NCBI GenBank assembly: GCA_039931615.1
Contig: JBDTRR010000015.1
Location: forward strand, 30,506 to 94,505
Origin: JAHFUI01 sp039931615
Lineage (GTDB): Bacteria > Acidobacteriota > Vicinamibacteria > Vicinamibacterales > CAVVIG01
Direction: 5' to 3'
DNA: 64,000 nucleotides
Under the pieces are notes generated by a model. It did no database searches, was not told the DNA's origin, and saw only the letters and a program-made list of their open reading frames with translations. Both the position numbers and the translations under genes were made by a program. This document shows, one piece after another, positions 8,771 through 18,016 of the stretch. Each line of letters opens with the position of its first letter. The stretch's first letter is position 1.

Positions 8771-10249
8771 ATGGCTACCGCGGCAGGCGACGTCCGGCCA
8801 TTCTTCGTCAACGGCGAATGGAACCACGGCTCGGGCTCGGCCTTCGCCTCGATCAATCCGGCCGACGGCTCGGTGGCGGCGGTGATTGCCGAAGCGGTGG
8901 AGTCTGACGTCGACGCGGCGGTTCGGGCGGCCCGTCTCGCACTCGAGCGTCCGTCCTGGCGGGACCTCAAGCCGCACGACCGGGCGCGGCTGCTCGGCCG
9001 GTTCGCCGATGCCATCGACCAGGATCGCGACGCGCTGGCCGACGCGCAGATGCAGGACAACGGCAAGACCGTCGCCGAATGCCGATCGCAGGCGGCCGCG
9101 GCCGCCGCGGTGGTGCGCTACTATGCGGCGGTCTGCGAGACGTTCGAGGACGCGATCACCCCGGCCCGGGGCGACTTTCTCAGCCTCTCGACGCATGAAC
9201 CGATCGGTGTGGTCGCTGCCGTCACGCCGTGGAACTCGCCGCTGACGCTGGAGGCGCAGAAGTTTGCGCCCATCCTGGCGGCCGGCAACGCCCTGATCCT
9301 GAAACCCTCGGAAATCACCCCCCAGGTGTCGCTGCGCTACGCCGACCTGGCCGCCCGCGCCGGCTTTCCGCCCGGAATCTTCAACGTGCTGACCGGCTTC
9401 GGCCGTCCGCTTGGCGAAGCGCTCGTCAGTCACCCGGGCGTCGGCATGATCACGTTCACCGGCGGTACCGCCACCGGCCGGCTGGTGGCCCGGCTCGGCG
9501 CCGATCGCCTGGTGCCGGTGATGCTCGAACTCGGCGGCAAATCGCCGAACGTCGTCTTCGGCGATGCGGACGTCGACCACGCGGTGGCGGGCGCGGCCTA
9601 CGGCATCTTCGCGAGCGGCGGTCAGTCGTGCATCGCCGGCTCACGCATCTTCGTCCACGACGATGCCTACGACCGCTTCGTGCCCCGCCTGGTCGAACTG
9701 GCCAATCGGCTGCGCATCGGGCCGCCGACCGATCCGGCGACCGACGTGGCGCCGATGGCCAGCTTTCCGCATCGCGAACAGGTGGCGCGGCAGGTTGAGC
9801 GGTCGCGCACCGAAGGCGCCGGGCTGCTGGCTGGCGGCACGCCGCCGCACGAGGCCGCCCTGCAATCGGGTGCCTACTTCAGGCCGACCGTTCTGGCGGT
9901 CCACGACAACCGGATGACGATTGCCCAGGAGGAGGTGTTCGGTCCGGTCGCGGCCGTCCTCCGGTTCCACGACGAGGACGACCTGATTCAGCAGGCCAAC
10001 GACACCGTCTTCGGCCTGGCGTGCGGGCTGTGGACCGCCGATTACAAGAAGGCGCTTCGCGTCGCCCGCCGCATCAAGGCCGGAACCGTCTGGATCAATA
10101 CCTACCGGCAGGTGTCGATCTCGACGCCGTTTGGCGGCGTCAAGTCGAGCGGGATCGGACGCGAGAAGGGAATCGAGGGGATGCGCGCCTACATGGCGCA
10201 GAAAAGCATCTACCTCGGATTGAACGAAAGGCCGATCGCGTGGCCGTAG
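8771..10249 (+). CDS. NAD(P)-dependent aldehyde dehydrogenase
   Basis: 492-residue cytoplasmic enzyme that oxidises an aldehyde to its acid. It has the Rossmann-type nucleotide site (ITFTGGTATGR), catalytic Glu253 in LELGGKSPN and catalytic Cys287 in GGQSCIAGSR. The C-terminal EVFGPV and PFGGVKSSGIGREKG motifs are typical of the betaine/gamma-aminobutyraldehyde/vanillin dehydrogenase branch. Length is normal for the family. Substrate cannot be told from sequence. Its last 10 bp overlap the start of the DUF4159 gene. Confidence 0.95.
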   Translation: MATAAGDVRPFFVNGEWNHGSGSAFASINPADGSVAAVIAEAVESDVDAAVRAARLALERPSWRDLKPHDRARLLGRFADAIDQDRDALADAQMQDNGKTVAECRSQAAAAAAVVRYYAAVCETFEDAITPARGDFLSLSTHEPIGVVAAVTPWNSPLTLEAQKFAPILAAGNALILKPSEITPQVSLRYADLAARAGFPPGIFNVLTGFGRPLGEALVSHPGVGMITFTGGTATGRLVARLGADRLVPVMLELGGKSPNVVFGDADVDHAVAGAAYGIFASGGQSCIAGSRIFVHDDAYDRFVPRLVELANRLRIGPPTDPATDVAPMASFPHREQVARQVERSRTEGAGLLAGGTPPHEAALQSGAYFRPTVLAVHDNRMTIAQEEVFGPVAAVLRFHDEDDLIQQANDTVFGLACGLWTADYKKALRVARRIKAGTVWINTYRQVSISTPFGGVKSSGIGREKGIEGMRAYMAQKSIYLGLNERPIAWP

Positions 10250-11031
10250 GCCGCCGGCGGGCTGCTCTGGCGGTCCTGCTGATCCTCGTCGCGGCCGCGG
10301 CCTTTGCGCAGCGGCGCGGTTTCGGCGGCGGCCGGTTCGCGCAGTTTCAAACGCCGCCCAATACCCCCTATGACGGCCGCTTCGCGTTCGTGCGGGTCAA
10401 GTACGAGACCGCGCCAGGCGGCTACTGGTGGCGGGGCCAGCCCGCCTGGTCGCACGGCTATCCGCTCGCCGAACAGAATCTGATGCGGATCATGAACGAG
10501 CTGAGCTTCTTCAACGCGCACGAGGAGATCACCACGCTGGCGCTCGATGACCCTGAGCTGTTCAAGTATCCGCTCGTCTACATCATCGAAGTGAGCTGGT
10601 GGACGCTGACCGACAGCGAAGCGGCGGCGCTGCGCCTTTACCTGCAGAAAGGGGGCTTCCTGATCGTCGACGACTTCAAGCGGCCGGGCGATTTCGGCAG
10701 CCCGGGCTGGGAACCGTTCGAGGCGAACATGCGGCGGGTGCTGCCCGAGGTGCGGTTCTTCGACATGCAGGCGACCCACCCGATCTTCCACTCGTTCTTC
10801 GAGATCAACCAGCTCGACATCGTGCCGCAGGCCTACAATGCCGGGCAGCCGATCTTCCGCGGCGTCTACGAGGACAACGATCCCAGCAAGCGACTCCAGA
10901 TCATCGTCAACTACAACACCGACGTCTCGCAGTTCTGGGAATGGTCGGGCCAGGGGCTGCGTCCGATCGATCAGACCAACGAGGCGTACAAGCTCGGCGT
11001 CAATTACCTGGTCTACGGCTTGACGCACTGA
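10240..11031 (+). CDS. DUF4159 family secreted protein
   Basis: 263 residues from a GTG at 10240 that overlaps the end of the aldehyde dehydrogenase gene by 10 bp. It has an Arg-rich N-terminus and a hydrophobic signal (about 7-22, ending FAQ). The rest matches the DUF4159 pattern: YDGRFAFVRVKY near the start, alternating hydrophobic strands, then a GGFLIVDDF segment and the HPIFHSFF motif. DUF4159 is a flavodoxin-like or class-I glutamine-amidotransferase-like fold of unknown function, common in Acidobacteriota and Bacteroidota, where it often occurs near MoxR/VWA genes; none are adjacent here. The frame is open further upstream inside the dehydrogenase gene, but only the GTG yields a signal peptide. 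Confidence 0.8.
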   Translation: MAVGRRRAALAVLLILVAAAAFAQRRGFGGGRFAQFQTPPNTPYDGRFAFVRVKYETAPGGYWWRGQPAWSHGYPLAEQNLMRIMNELSFFNAHEEITTLALDDPELFKYPLVYIIEVSWWTLTDSEAAALRLYLQKGGFLIVDDFKRPGDFGSPGWEPFEANMRRVLPEVRFFDMQATHPIFHSFFEINQLDIVPQAYNAGQPIFRGVYEDNDPSKRLQIIVNYNTDVSQFWEWSGQGLRPIDQTNEAYKLGVNYLVYGLTH

Positions 11032-11043
11032 TTCCGCACCACC

Positions 11044-11895
11044 ATGGAAGTCCGCTTCTTTCCCAACTCCAGGCGCCCGGGCGTCGGTCTCCCGCCGCGG
11101 CGCGAGCCGTCACGGCCGCTGCTGTCGCAGCACGCCCGTCACTGTCCGGTGCTCGAAGCCGGCAGCGGGCTCGGCTTCATGGTCTATCCGCCGCTCGAGC
11201 CGAAAGAATCGCTCTACCTCGAGCACGAGGGCGACGGACGCTACAAGTTCGTCTACTACCTGAAGACGCAAGACGGCCGGCCGACGCCGATCTTCCAGAT
11301 CACGATGACCCTGTCGGTGGGCGGTGTCGGCATGGTCAAGGAAGAGGTGACGTTCGTCGGGGCGCCGATGCTGTCGCGTGAAGCCGCGCTCGGCGTGGCG
11401 CGGGTGTTCCTCGTCGCCGAGGACATGGGCACGCCGCCCGGCGCCATCGCCCTGCGCGGCGCCACAAATTTCCAGACCCCGACTGGCTGGGATACCGTCT
11501 ACACGCCGATCTTCAACATGATCGAGCGGCCGGTGGCGCCGATGCTGGTGGTCCGCGTCGAAACCGACTGGTATGCGCACGAGACGGTCTTCCGCTACGT
11601 CCTCCAGGCCGGCGAGGGGATCACGCTCGAGCCGAGCCTTCCGATCGGGCAGGTGTTCTTCATTCCGCGCGAGCCGATCACGATGCGGCCCTGCACGAGC
11701 GACGAGTTGACGGCGATCGAGGAGTCGCGGCTGGAGTTCAACCGCCACAAGGCCGCGGCGGTCCAGAAGACGTCGTACGGCCTCTCGTACAGTCCGCACT
11801 ATCTCCGCCAGAGCCGCGCGCAGAAGTCAGAGGGCGACGAGTCGGCGAGCCAGCCCCCGCCTCGCGGGTCCGGAGAGAAGACTCCGCGCAGCTGA
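11044..11895 (+). CDS. Conserved unknown protein, possibly DUF6065-like
   Basis: 283 residues starting 12 bp after the DUF4159 gene, so likely in the same transcript. There is no signal peptide. The readable part is beta-rich: the segment around CPVLEAGSGLGFMVYPP (about 37-53), the IFNMIERPVAPMLVVRVETDW stretch, then PIGQVFFIPREPI. The layout of a Cys-Pro-containing motif, a Gly-aromatic motif and a late Pro-Ile-Gly motif reminds me of DUF6065 proteins, but this is a weak resemblance that needs a profile search. The last 35 residues are hydrophilic and low in complexity and may be extra. Function unknown. Confidence 0.65.
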   Translation: MEVRFFPNSRRPGVGLPPRREPSRPLLSQHARHCPVLEAGSGLGFMVYPPLEPKESLYLEHEGDGRYKFVYYLKTQDGRPTPIFQITMTLSVGGVGMVKEEVTFVGAPMLSREAALGVARVFLVAEDMGTPPGAIALRGATNFQTPTGWDTVYTPIFNMIERPVAPMLVVRVETDWYAHETVFRYVLQAGEGITLEPSLPIGQVFFIPREPITMRPCTSDELTAIEESRLEFNRHKAAAVQKTSYGLSYSPHYLRQSRAQKSEGDESASQPPPRGSGEKTPRS

Positions 11896-11922
11896 TTGTG
11901 ATGTCGGGGTGAGCGCAGGCGC

Positions 11923-11944
11923 GGGACGGTCTGAAGACCGTCCC
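11923..11944. repeat. Palindromic element with TGAA loop
   Basis: Perfect 9-bp stem GGGACGGTC-TGAA-GACCGTCCC. It belongs to the same loop class (TGAA/TTCA) as the other palindromic elements in the window but has a different arm sequence. It lies in the 136-bp gap between two convergent genes. Confidence 0.7.
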
Positions 11945-11990
11945 CTACACCGCTCGTGTAACGACGTGGATGAGGCGGGAGTCGGAGGAA

Positions 11991-12018
11991 CGCGGGGCAC
12001 CAGTGGAGGCGCCCCGCG
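11991..12018. terminator. GC-rich stem-loop between convergent genes
   Basis: Perfect 8-bp stem CGCGGGGC / GCCCCGCG with a 12-nt loop, 14 bp from the stop of the DUF1552 gene (12032) and about 95 bp after the gene ending at 11895. There is no T-tract, so it may be a weak bidirectional terminator or an mRNA 3'-end stabiliser. Confidence 0.4.
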
Positions 12019-12031
12019 CTGCGGGTGAGAG

Positions 12032-13369
12032 TTACAGGTCGAGCCGGCCGCTGCTTGGGCCGAGACTCTCGATCTCCGTGCCGGCGAGATGGGCCAGTGC
12101 GAGCAGCAGGTTCGCCGTCGGCTCATCCTGCTTGGCGACGACGTGACGGTTGCCCTTCAACCGGCCGTGCGCGCCGCCGACCAGGACGGCGGGCGGATTG
12201 CTCCGATCGTGCAGGTTGCCGTTGCTCATGCCGCTGCCCCAGTAGAGCAGCGAGTGGTCGAGCAGCGTCCCGTCGCCGTCGCGGGTCTCCTTCAGCTTGG
12301 CGAGGAACTGGCTGAACTTGACGATCTGGTAGGTCCCGATCTTGGCGTACTTGGCCAGCTTCTCGGTGTCGTTGCCGTGGTGCGAGATGCTGTGATGCGT
12401 TTCGGGGATGCCGATGTGCGCATAGCCGCGGTCGCTCGCTTCGTGGCCGACGGCGAACGTGAAGACGCGGCTGATGTCGCCCTGCAGTGCCAGGTGCATC
12501 AGGTTGTAGGTGATGGTCATGTGGTCGTCGAACGCCTCGGGCAGCCCGACCGGGGCTTCGGCGTTGCCGGTGATGGCGCCGAGCCGGCTCTCCATCCGGT
12601 CGAGCTGCTGCTCGACCTGGCGGATGTTGCTGAGGTATTCGTCGAGGATGGCGCGGTCCGGCCCGCCGAGCGTCTTGCGCAGCTTCGCGGTTTCGTGGGT
12701 GACTGAGTCGAGCAGGCTCTGTTTTTCCTTCAGCCGTGAGGCGCGCTGCTCGGTCGAGCCGGTCTCGCCGAACATGCGCTCGAAGGTGACGCGGGGATTG
12801 ATGCCGACCGGCAGCGGGCTGACGTCGTCGCGCCAGGCGAGCGCGTCGAAGAAGGTGCAGGGGAAGCCGTCGCAGGCGCCGACCGCCGTGCCCATGTCCT
12901 CGGTGCCGACCTCGATCGAGCGCAGCGGCGTGTCGCCGGCCACCGTGTCGGCGACGTACTGATCGACGGTCTTCTTCGACTGGATCTTGCCGAAGGCGTC
13001 GCCGGTGCCCTCCCGGGTGGCGACCGGCCCGACGCCGTTGAGGAAGGCCGAGCTGGCGCCGAGGTGGACCGAGGAGCCCCACGGCGCCTTCATCTTGCTG
13101 ATCGTGACCAGCTGATCGCGGAACGGCTCGAGCGGCTGCATCACCGGCTTGAACTGGAAGTCGCTGCCGGCGGCCTCCGGATGCCAGGTGTCGGGGAAGA
13201 CCCCGTTCGGCATGTAGATCGCGCCGAACCGGAACGGTGCGCTCGCGGCCGTCCGCGACTGGGCGGTGAGCGCCGGCACCATCGATTCCAGCAGCGGCAG
13301 CGCGACCGCAGCACCGAAGGTTCCACGGATGAACGTGCGGCGGGACAGATGCTTCTTGGTGATGATCAT
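12032..13369 (-). CDS. Tat-exported DUF1552 protein (copy 1)
   Basis: 445 residues with a twin-arginine signal (SRRTFIRGTFG, about 9-19) followed by a hydrophobic stretch to about residue 35, so export of a folded protein is predicted. The mature part is a full-length DUF1552 domain, related to the DUF1501/alkaline-phosphatase-like group and found in Planctomycetota, Acidobacteriota and Myxococcota. Motifs seen: YMPNGVFPDTWHP near the start, SSVHLGASSAFLNG, ETHHSISHHGND with clustered histidines, and DGTLLDHSLLYWGSGMS. Catalysis has not been shown for the family as far as I know. It starts 2 nt after the DUF1592 stop, with GGAG upstream. Paralogue: 41965-43293. Confidence 0.93.
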   Translation of the reverse strand: MIITKKHLSRRTFIRGTFGAAVALPLLESMVPALTAQSRTAASAPFRFGAIYMPNGVFPDTWHPEAAGSDFQFKPVMQPLEPFRDQLVTISKMKAPWGSSVHLGASSAFLNGVGPVATREGTGDAFGKIQSKKTVDQYVADTVAGDTPLRSIEVGTEDMGTAVGACDGFPCTFFDALAWRDDVSPLPVGINPRVTFERMFGETGSTEQRASRLKEKQSLLDSVTHETAKLRKTLGGPDRAILDEYLSNIRQVEQQLDRMESRLGAITGNAEAPVGLPEAFDDHMTITYNLMHLALQGDISRVFTFAVGHEASDRGYAHIGIPETHHSISHHGNDTEKLAKYAKIGTYQIVKFSQFLAKLKETRDGDGTLLDHSLLYWGSGMSNGNLHDRSNPPAVLVGGAHGRLKGNRHVVAKQDEPTANLLLALAHLAGTEIESLGPSSGRLDL

Positions 13370-13371
13370 GT

Positions 13372-15888
13372 CTACTCCACTGTGGCTCGGGCGACGCTGT
13401 TGACGGATTCGGCGGGCTCCAGTTTGGTCCGCATCTGGAACGGCGCGCTCTCGATGATACCCATGATGATGGCGGTGATGCGGTAGTCGTTCTGCGCCGC
13501 TTTCCTGACGACGCGGCGGACAACGGGCATGTCGACCGGCTCGATGCCGCGGCCCAGGGCGTAGGTCAGCATCCGCTCGGTCAGGGTGCTGACGAAGGCA
13601 TCGGGCCGGCTCAGGATGGCGTTGCGCAGCGCGGCGGGTCCATCGACCTTGGAACCGTCCGCCAGGACGCCGGCGGTGTCGACCGGGGCGCCGTCCGGCC
13701 CGGTGTCGCGCCATTGCCCGACCGAGTTGAAGTTCTCGAGCGCGAAGCCGGGCGGGTCGAGGAGGCGGTGGCAGGACGCGCACGGCGCGTTCTTGCGGTG
13801 CAGCTCGAGCTGCTCCCGCACCGTCTTCGGGGCGGTGGCCGCGCCCTTGGCGCTTTCCTCGAGGGTCGGCACGTCCGGCGGCGGCGGCGCCGGCGGCGTG
13901 TTGAGGAACGTGCTGAGGACGAACTTGCCGCGGAACACCGGTGAGGTCCTCGTGGCCACCGAGGTCAGCGACAGGATGCTGCCGTGGCCGAGCAGACCGC
14001 GGCGGTTCGGATCGGTGAGCGTCACCTGGCGGAAGCGCTCGCCGTAGACGCCCGGCACGCCGTAATGCTTGGCCAGACGCTCGTTCAGGAAGGTGTAGTC
14101 GGCGCTCAACAGCTCCAGGGCGCTGCGGTTCTCGCGCATGATGTGGCCGAAGAACAGCTCGGTCTCGCGGCGGAACGCCTTGCGGATGTTGTCGTCGAAA
14201 TCGGGAAAGAGCAGCAGGTCGGGCGCCACCTTCGATTCCAGGTTGCGCAGCTGCAGCCACTGGCCGGTGAAATTGTTGACCAGGGCATCGGCGCGCTCGT
14301 CAGTAATCATGCGGCGCACCTGGGCGGCCAGGATCCCCGGCTCGCGGAGCCGGCCCGCCGCCGCCAGGTCGAGCAGTTTCTGATCCGGAATGCTGCTCCA
14401 GAGGAAGAACGACAGCCGCGACGCCAGCTCCAGGTCGCTGATGGTGTGCGGGGTGCCGGGCCGGACGCCGGCCGGATCGCGTTCGATGCGATAGAGGAAC
14501 GACGGGCTGGACAGGATCCGCGCGACGCCGGACCGGATGCCGGCGTCGAAGTCGCCGCCGTTCTCGCGCGCCTGCTTGTAAAAGCCGAGCGGCGCCTCGC
14601 CGTCGGCTGCCGTGACGGGACGCCGGTAGGCGCGCCGCGCCAGATTCATCAGGATCTTGTCGGCGCAGGCCGCCTCCTCGGCGGCGGACGCCGGGCGGCA
14701 GACGAACAGCCGTTCACGGCTGGGCGTGCTGCTGACCCCCTTGACGTTGTAGGGGCCTTCGACGTTGACGGCGCGGAGCCGCGGCTGGCCGCCCACCATG
14801 TGGACTTCCTGGCTGTCGCGCAGCGCCGGCTGGAACACGTCCTGCCGCTGGGCCGGCCGTTCCTTCCAGGTGAAGCCGACGTCGTGCGGCCCGGCGGTCA
14901 CCGCGACCCGCCCGGTCATGCGCGCGTCGATCAGCACCTTCGCCTCGTTCATGTCCCGGGCCTGGACCTCGTGATCCTTCGGTCCGCCGACCTGGGCCGA
15001 ATAGACCTCCGCGCCGTCGATGGTGATGATGAAGGTGTGCGGCGTGTCATTGCCCTCGACGCCGGCATAGCCCTCCTCGACGCCCCGCATCAACCGCCCC
15101 GACAGCTTGTACTCGGCGTCGGCGGGGAACACATGGCGGACCATCGTGCCGCCCCGCGTGCCGAGCGGCAGGCTGTCGATGTGTCCGCTCTGGCTGAACT
15201 CCCGGCTGATCAGGTACTCGGTGGTGCCGGGACGCGCCTCGGGATCGCCGACGGCCATCGCGCTGATGCGCTGCGCGGCCGCGACATACCGCTCGAGCAG
15301 CAGCGGCGAGGTCCGCAGCGAGGCGGCGATGTTGTCGAAGCCGAAATTGGCGCCGTCGCTCGGCAGCCAGTCCGCGACGTCGATGTCGAGCGCCAGCAGA
15401 TCGCGAACGGCGTTGGCGTACTCGCTGCGGTTGAGGCGATGCATCACGTAGCGGCCGGGCGTGCTTTTTCCCTCCCAGGCCCGATCGAGCGATCCGGAGA
15501 GCCAGGTGGTGAAGCCGACATAGTCGCCTTCAGACGGGTGCGGCATGCCCTGGGGCGGCATCGCGCGCGCGCCGAGCTTGCGCAGCACCCGCTCCCAGGT
15601 GTCGGCCTGGGGGAGCAGGTCGTCGAGACTGGTTTCGAGGTTGACCGGCGCTTCCGGCGGCGATTTGGTCTTGCTGTTATGACAGCCGACGCAGTTCTTG
15701 TTCAACCAGGCGCGATGCTTCGCCGCCTCGGCCGCCGCCGACGCCGTCGGCGCCCCGGCGCGGGCGGGGGCGGCCGACTGCGCCCGGGCGCGAGTGACCG
15801 TTGGCGTGCGCGGGCCGCTTGCCGTCTGCGCCAGCATCACCGCGGTGCCGGCGAAGATGAGCGCCGCGCTCGTCACGACTCCCTTCAT
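13372..15888 (-). CDS. DUF1592/1588/1585/1587/1595 secreted c-type cytochrome-like protein (copy 1)
   Basis: 838 residues with a signal peptide (1-20). A c-type heme motif CVGCH (Cys66, Cys69, His70) in a planctomycete-cytochrome-like module is followed by the DUF1587, DUF1595, DUF1592, DUF1588 and DUF1585 blocks. Recognisable pieces are the LNRSEYANAVRDLLALD motif, RLSFFLWSSIPD and a second CxxCH near the C-terminus (CASCHRLLDPPGFALENF). Expected to be periplasmic and redox-active. The reaction is not known for the family. Its ATG overlaps the ankyrin stop (ATGA), and the DUF1552 gene begins 2 nt downstream, so the three genes form a tight operon. Confidence 0.93.
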   Translation of the reverse strand: MKGVVTSAALIFAGTAVMLAQTASGPRTPTVTRARAQSAAPARAGAPTASAAAEAAKHRAWLNKNCVGCHNSKTKSPPEAPVNLETSLDDLLPQADTWERVLRKLGARAMPPQGMPHPSEGDYVGFTTWLSGSLDRAWEGKSTPGRYVMHRLNRSEYANAVRDLLALDIDVADWLPSDGANFGFDNIAASLRTSPLLLERYVAAAQRISAMAVGDPEARPGTTEYLISREFSQSGHIDSLPLGTRGGTMVRHVFPADAEYKLSGRLMRGVEEGYAGVEGNDTPHTFIITIDGAEVYSAQVGGPKDHEVQARDMNEAKVLIDARMTGRVAVTAGPHDVGFTWKERPAQRQDVFQPALRDSQEVHMVGGQPRLRAVNVEGPYNVKGVSSTPSRERLFVCRPASAAEEAACADKILMNLARRAYRRPVTAADGEAPLGFYKQARENGGDFDAGIRSGVARILSSPSFLYRIERDPAGVRPGTPHTISDLELASRLSFFLWSSIPDQKLLDLAAAGRLREPGILAAQVRRMITDERADALVNNFTGQWLQLRNLESKVAPDLLLFPDFDDNIRKAFRRETELFFGHIMRENRSALELLSADYTFLNERLAKHYGVPGVYGERFRQVTLTDPNRRGLLGHGSILSLTSVATRTSPVFRGKFVLSTFLNTPPAPPPPDVPTLEESAKGAATAPKTVREQLELHRKNAPCASCHRLLDPPGFALENFNSVGQWRDTGPDGAPVDTAGVLADGSKVDGPAALRNAILSRPDAFVSTLTERMLTYALGRGIEPVDMPVVRRVVRKAAQNDYRITAIIMGIIESAPFQMRTKLEPAESVNSVARATVE

Positions 15889-17690
15889 TGCGCCCCCTGC
15901 TTGCCGGCGCCAGCCGGCGACGCCGCGCTGGAGATCTTGACGTCGGTCTTCTTTCCGTCGGTCGGCTTGTCTTCCTTCTTCTCGTCCTTCTTTTCGTCGA
16001 TCTTCTTGGCGGGAGCCGCTGCCTCTTCCTCGCCGTCTTCCGAGGCCTCTTCCTTCTTGGCGCTATCTTTGTCGGCTGCCGGCGGCGGCACCGGGGCTGG
16101 ATCGTCAGGCCCGAGGTGCATCAGCTCGCGCACGGCCGCGATCACCGCTTCACGCGTGTCGCGCTTGAACTTGAAGGTGTCGGGGTCGTTGTTGTTGCCC
16201 GGCGGCGGGGGAGGCTCGGGCTTTTCGGCCAGCAGCAGCGGCGTCAGGTTGTCCTTGTTCGTGGCGTCCAGCTTCGCTCCCGCCGCGACCAGGGCGCGAA
16301 CGATCTCGACCTGCCGCGCCGCCACCGCCTGGTGCAGCGGCGCCGATCCGTCCGGCGCCTTGGTGTTCGGGTTGGCCCCGGCCGCGAGCAGGACCTTGAC
16401 GGCGTCGGCCGGCTCGCGGTTGGACGCCTCGCGGAAGGGCGGCGGTCCGAGGCGGCCGAACCCGGGTCCGGCGGCGAACCCCGCACCCCGGCCGCCGACC
16501 ATCGAGACCATCACCGGCGTCTTGCCGACGTTGGGGTTGCCGCGGCCGCCGGCCGCCGCCCCGGCCTTCGCCGGCTTCTTGACCTCAGTCGGGCTCCAGT
16601 CGACCGTCGCGCCGTGGGCGATCATCAGCTTGAGCGCCTCGACGTCCGAGGCCTGCGCGGCGCGGTAGAACGCCGAGGCATTGACGTCCGGGGCGCAGCA
16701 GAGCGTGGTCGAGTGCATCTGGCCGATGAACGCCTTGTTCGGATCGGCGCCGCGCTCGAGCAGCAGCTTGACGAGGTCGAGGGCCGTCATCTTGTTGGGG
16801 TGGTCGGTGCGCAGCCGCGATCCGTCGTGCGCGCGCATGTCGGTCGTAGCGTCGTGCATGTCGACGGCAAAGTACAACGATCCGTCGTTGGCGTCGGCGC
16901 CCAGCTCGACCAGTTTGCCAGCCAGGTCGAACCGGTCGTTGACGATGGCGACCATCGTCGCGGTGAGCCCGTCGCCGTTGGCCAGCTTCGCATCGGCGCC
17001 GCCCTTGATCAGCGCGGTCGCGACCGCGTCGTGGCCGTTGCGCGCGGCGAACATCAACGCCGTGAAGCCGCCGGTCGCGTGGTCGGCGTGCTTGCGGTCC
17101 TCGATCGCCGTGACGTGACCCTTGCGGTTCGGATCGGCGCCGGCCCCGAGCAGGGCCTTGACGACCTCGACGTGCCCTTCGGTGGCCGCCCACATCAACG
17201 CCGTCTGCTGCTGATAGGTGTCCGCGGCGTTGACGTTGGCGCCGGCGTCGAGCAGCAGCCGCGCCGCGTCGACGCGGCCGGTCCGCGCCGCGGCCATCAG
17301 CGGCGTCTCGCCGTCGGGATGGGTGACCGCGAAATCGGCGCCGGCCTTCAGCAGCGCCGCCATCAGCGGCGCATCACCGGAGCGGCTCGCCTGCAGCAGC
17401 GGGGTGATGCCGTAGTGGTTCGGCGTGTTGACGGGAGCGACCGCGTCGATCAGCACCCGCGCCATGTCCAGATTGGAGTTGTAGGTCGCCCAGAGCAGCG
17501 CGGTGGAACCGTCGCGCGCCGGCTCGTTGACATTCGCCCGCTTGGCAATCAGCGCGCGAACCGCCGGCAGATCGTCGTTCTTGGCGGCGACGACCAGGGC
17601 GGGATCGCCGGCAGCTTGTCCGCGCACGGCTGGAAGAAGAACGACGAGCGATAGCAGCGGCAGCCATCTGAAAGTGCGTCGGGTGCGCAT
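15885..17690 (-). CDS. Secreted ankyrin-repeat protein with charged C-terminal tail (copy 1)
   Basis: 601 residues: signal peptide (about 1-27), then some ten or more ankyrin repeats of the form DGxTALxxAxxxGxxxxVxxLLxxGADxN. About 110 C-terminal residues are dominated by Lys, Glu, Asp, Pro and Ala, with alternating KKEE-type clusters. Export implies the repeats act in the periplasm or outside the cell, not on cytoplasmic partners. It is the first gene of the operon with the DUF1592 and DUF1552 genes, sharing a 4-bp ATGA overlap with the former, so a binding role for that pair is a reasonable inference. AGGTGAGG precedes the ATG. The second copy (40286-41968) lacks the charged tail. Confidence 0.9.
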   Translation of the reverse strand: MRTRRTFRWLPLLSLVVLLPAVRGQAAGDPALVVAAKNDDLPAVRALIAKRANVNEPARDGSTALLWATYNSNLDMARVLIDAVAPVNTPNHYGITPLLQASRSGDAPLMAALLKAGADFAVTHPDGETPLMAAARTGRVDAARLLLDAGANVNAADTYQQQTALMWAATEGHVEVVKALLGAGADPNRKGHVTAIEDRKHADHATGGFTALMFAARNGHDAVATALIKGGADAKLANGDGLTATMVAIVNDRFDLAGKLVELGADANDGSLYFAVDMHDATTDMRAHDGSRLRTDHPNKMTALDLVKLLLERGADPNKAFIGQMHSTTLCCAPDVNASAFYRAAQASDVEALKLMIAHGATVDWSPTEVKKPAKAGAAAGGRGNPNVGKTPVMVSMVGGRGAGFAAGPGFGRLGPPPFREASNREPADAVKVLLAAGANPNTKAPDGSAPLHQAVAARQVEIVRALVAAGAKLDATNKDNLTPLLLAEKPEPPPPPGNNNDPDTFKFKRDTREAVIAAVRELMHLGPDDPAPVPPPAADKDSAKKEEASEDGEEEAAAPAKKIDEKKDEKKEDKPTDGKKTDVKISSAASPAGAGKQGAQ

Positions 17691-17704
17691 CTGAGCCTCA
17701 CCTT

Positions 17705-17746
17705 TTCAAATCCGTGGTCTTCGAATTCAAATCCGTGGTCTTCGAA
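17705..17746. repeat. Two perfect 21-bp tandem repeats
   Basis: TTCAAATCCGTGGTCTTCGAA occurs twice with no spacer, immediately upstream of the first ankyrin operon (start 17690). Each unit has the partly palindromic ends TTC..GAA. Confidence 0.9.
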
Positions 17747-17974
17747 TCCGGGTAGTCGCGACGCGAGGACGAGACCGGCCAGTCCGGCGGCGGCGAGGCC
17801 GCCAGGCACAGGATCGCTGCCTCGCGCACGTCGCAACAGGGCTGATGTTACACCCTCGACGAGGCGGCGCGGCCCGGGACGTGAGGAATTTTTGCGCTCC
17901 GGCCGATCCGGTAAAAACGCCCGGAAAATCGCGCCGCCAACTACCTGATTCCGGGTATGCGGACTGGGGCTTCT

Positions 17975-18016
17975 CTAGTCCCTGGTCCTTGGTCCCTAGT
18001 CCCTAGTCCCCAGCCC
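17975..18016. repeat. Heptad tandem array (CTAGTCC type)
   Basis: Six consecutive 7-bp units: CTAGTCC, CTGGTCC, TTGGTCC, CTAGTCC, CTAGTCC, CCAGCCC. It resembles the heptad or multi-heptad arrays at 19208-19392 and 40184-40273. Confidence 0.85.

Noticed and set aside
13984..16668. 894-codon plus-strand ORF across the DUF1592 and ankyrin genes
   Set aside because: It spans two recognised genes on the other strand and encodes no domain.
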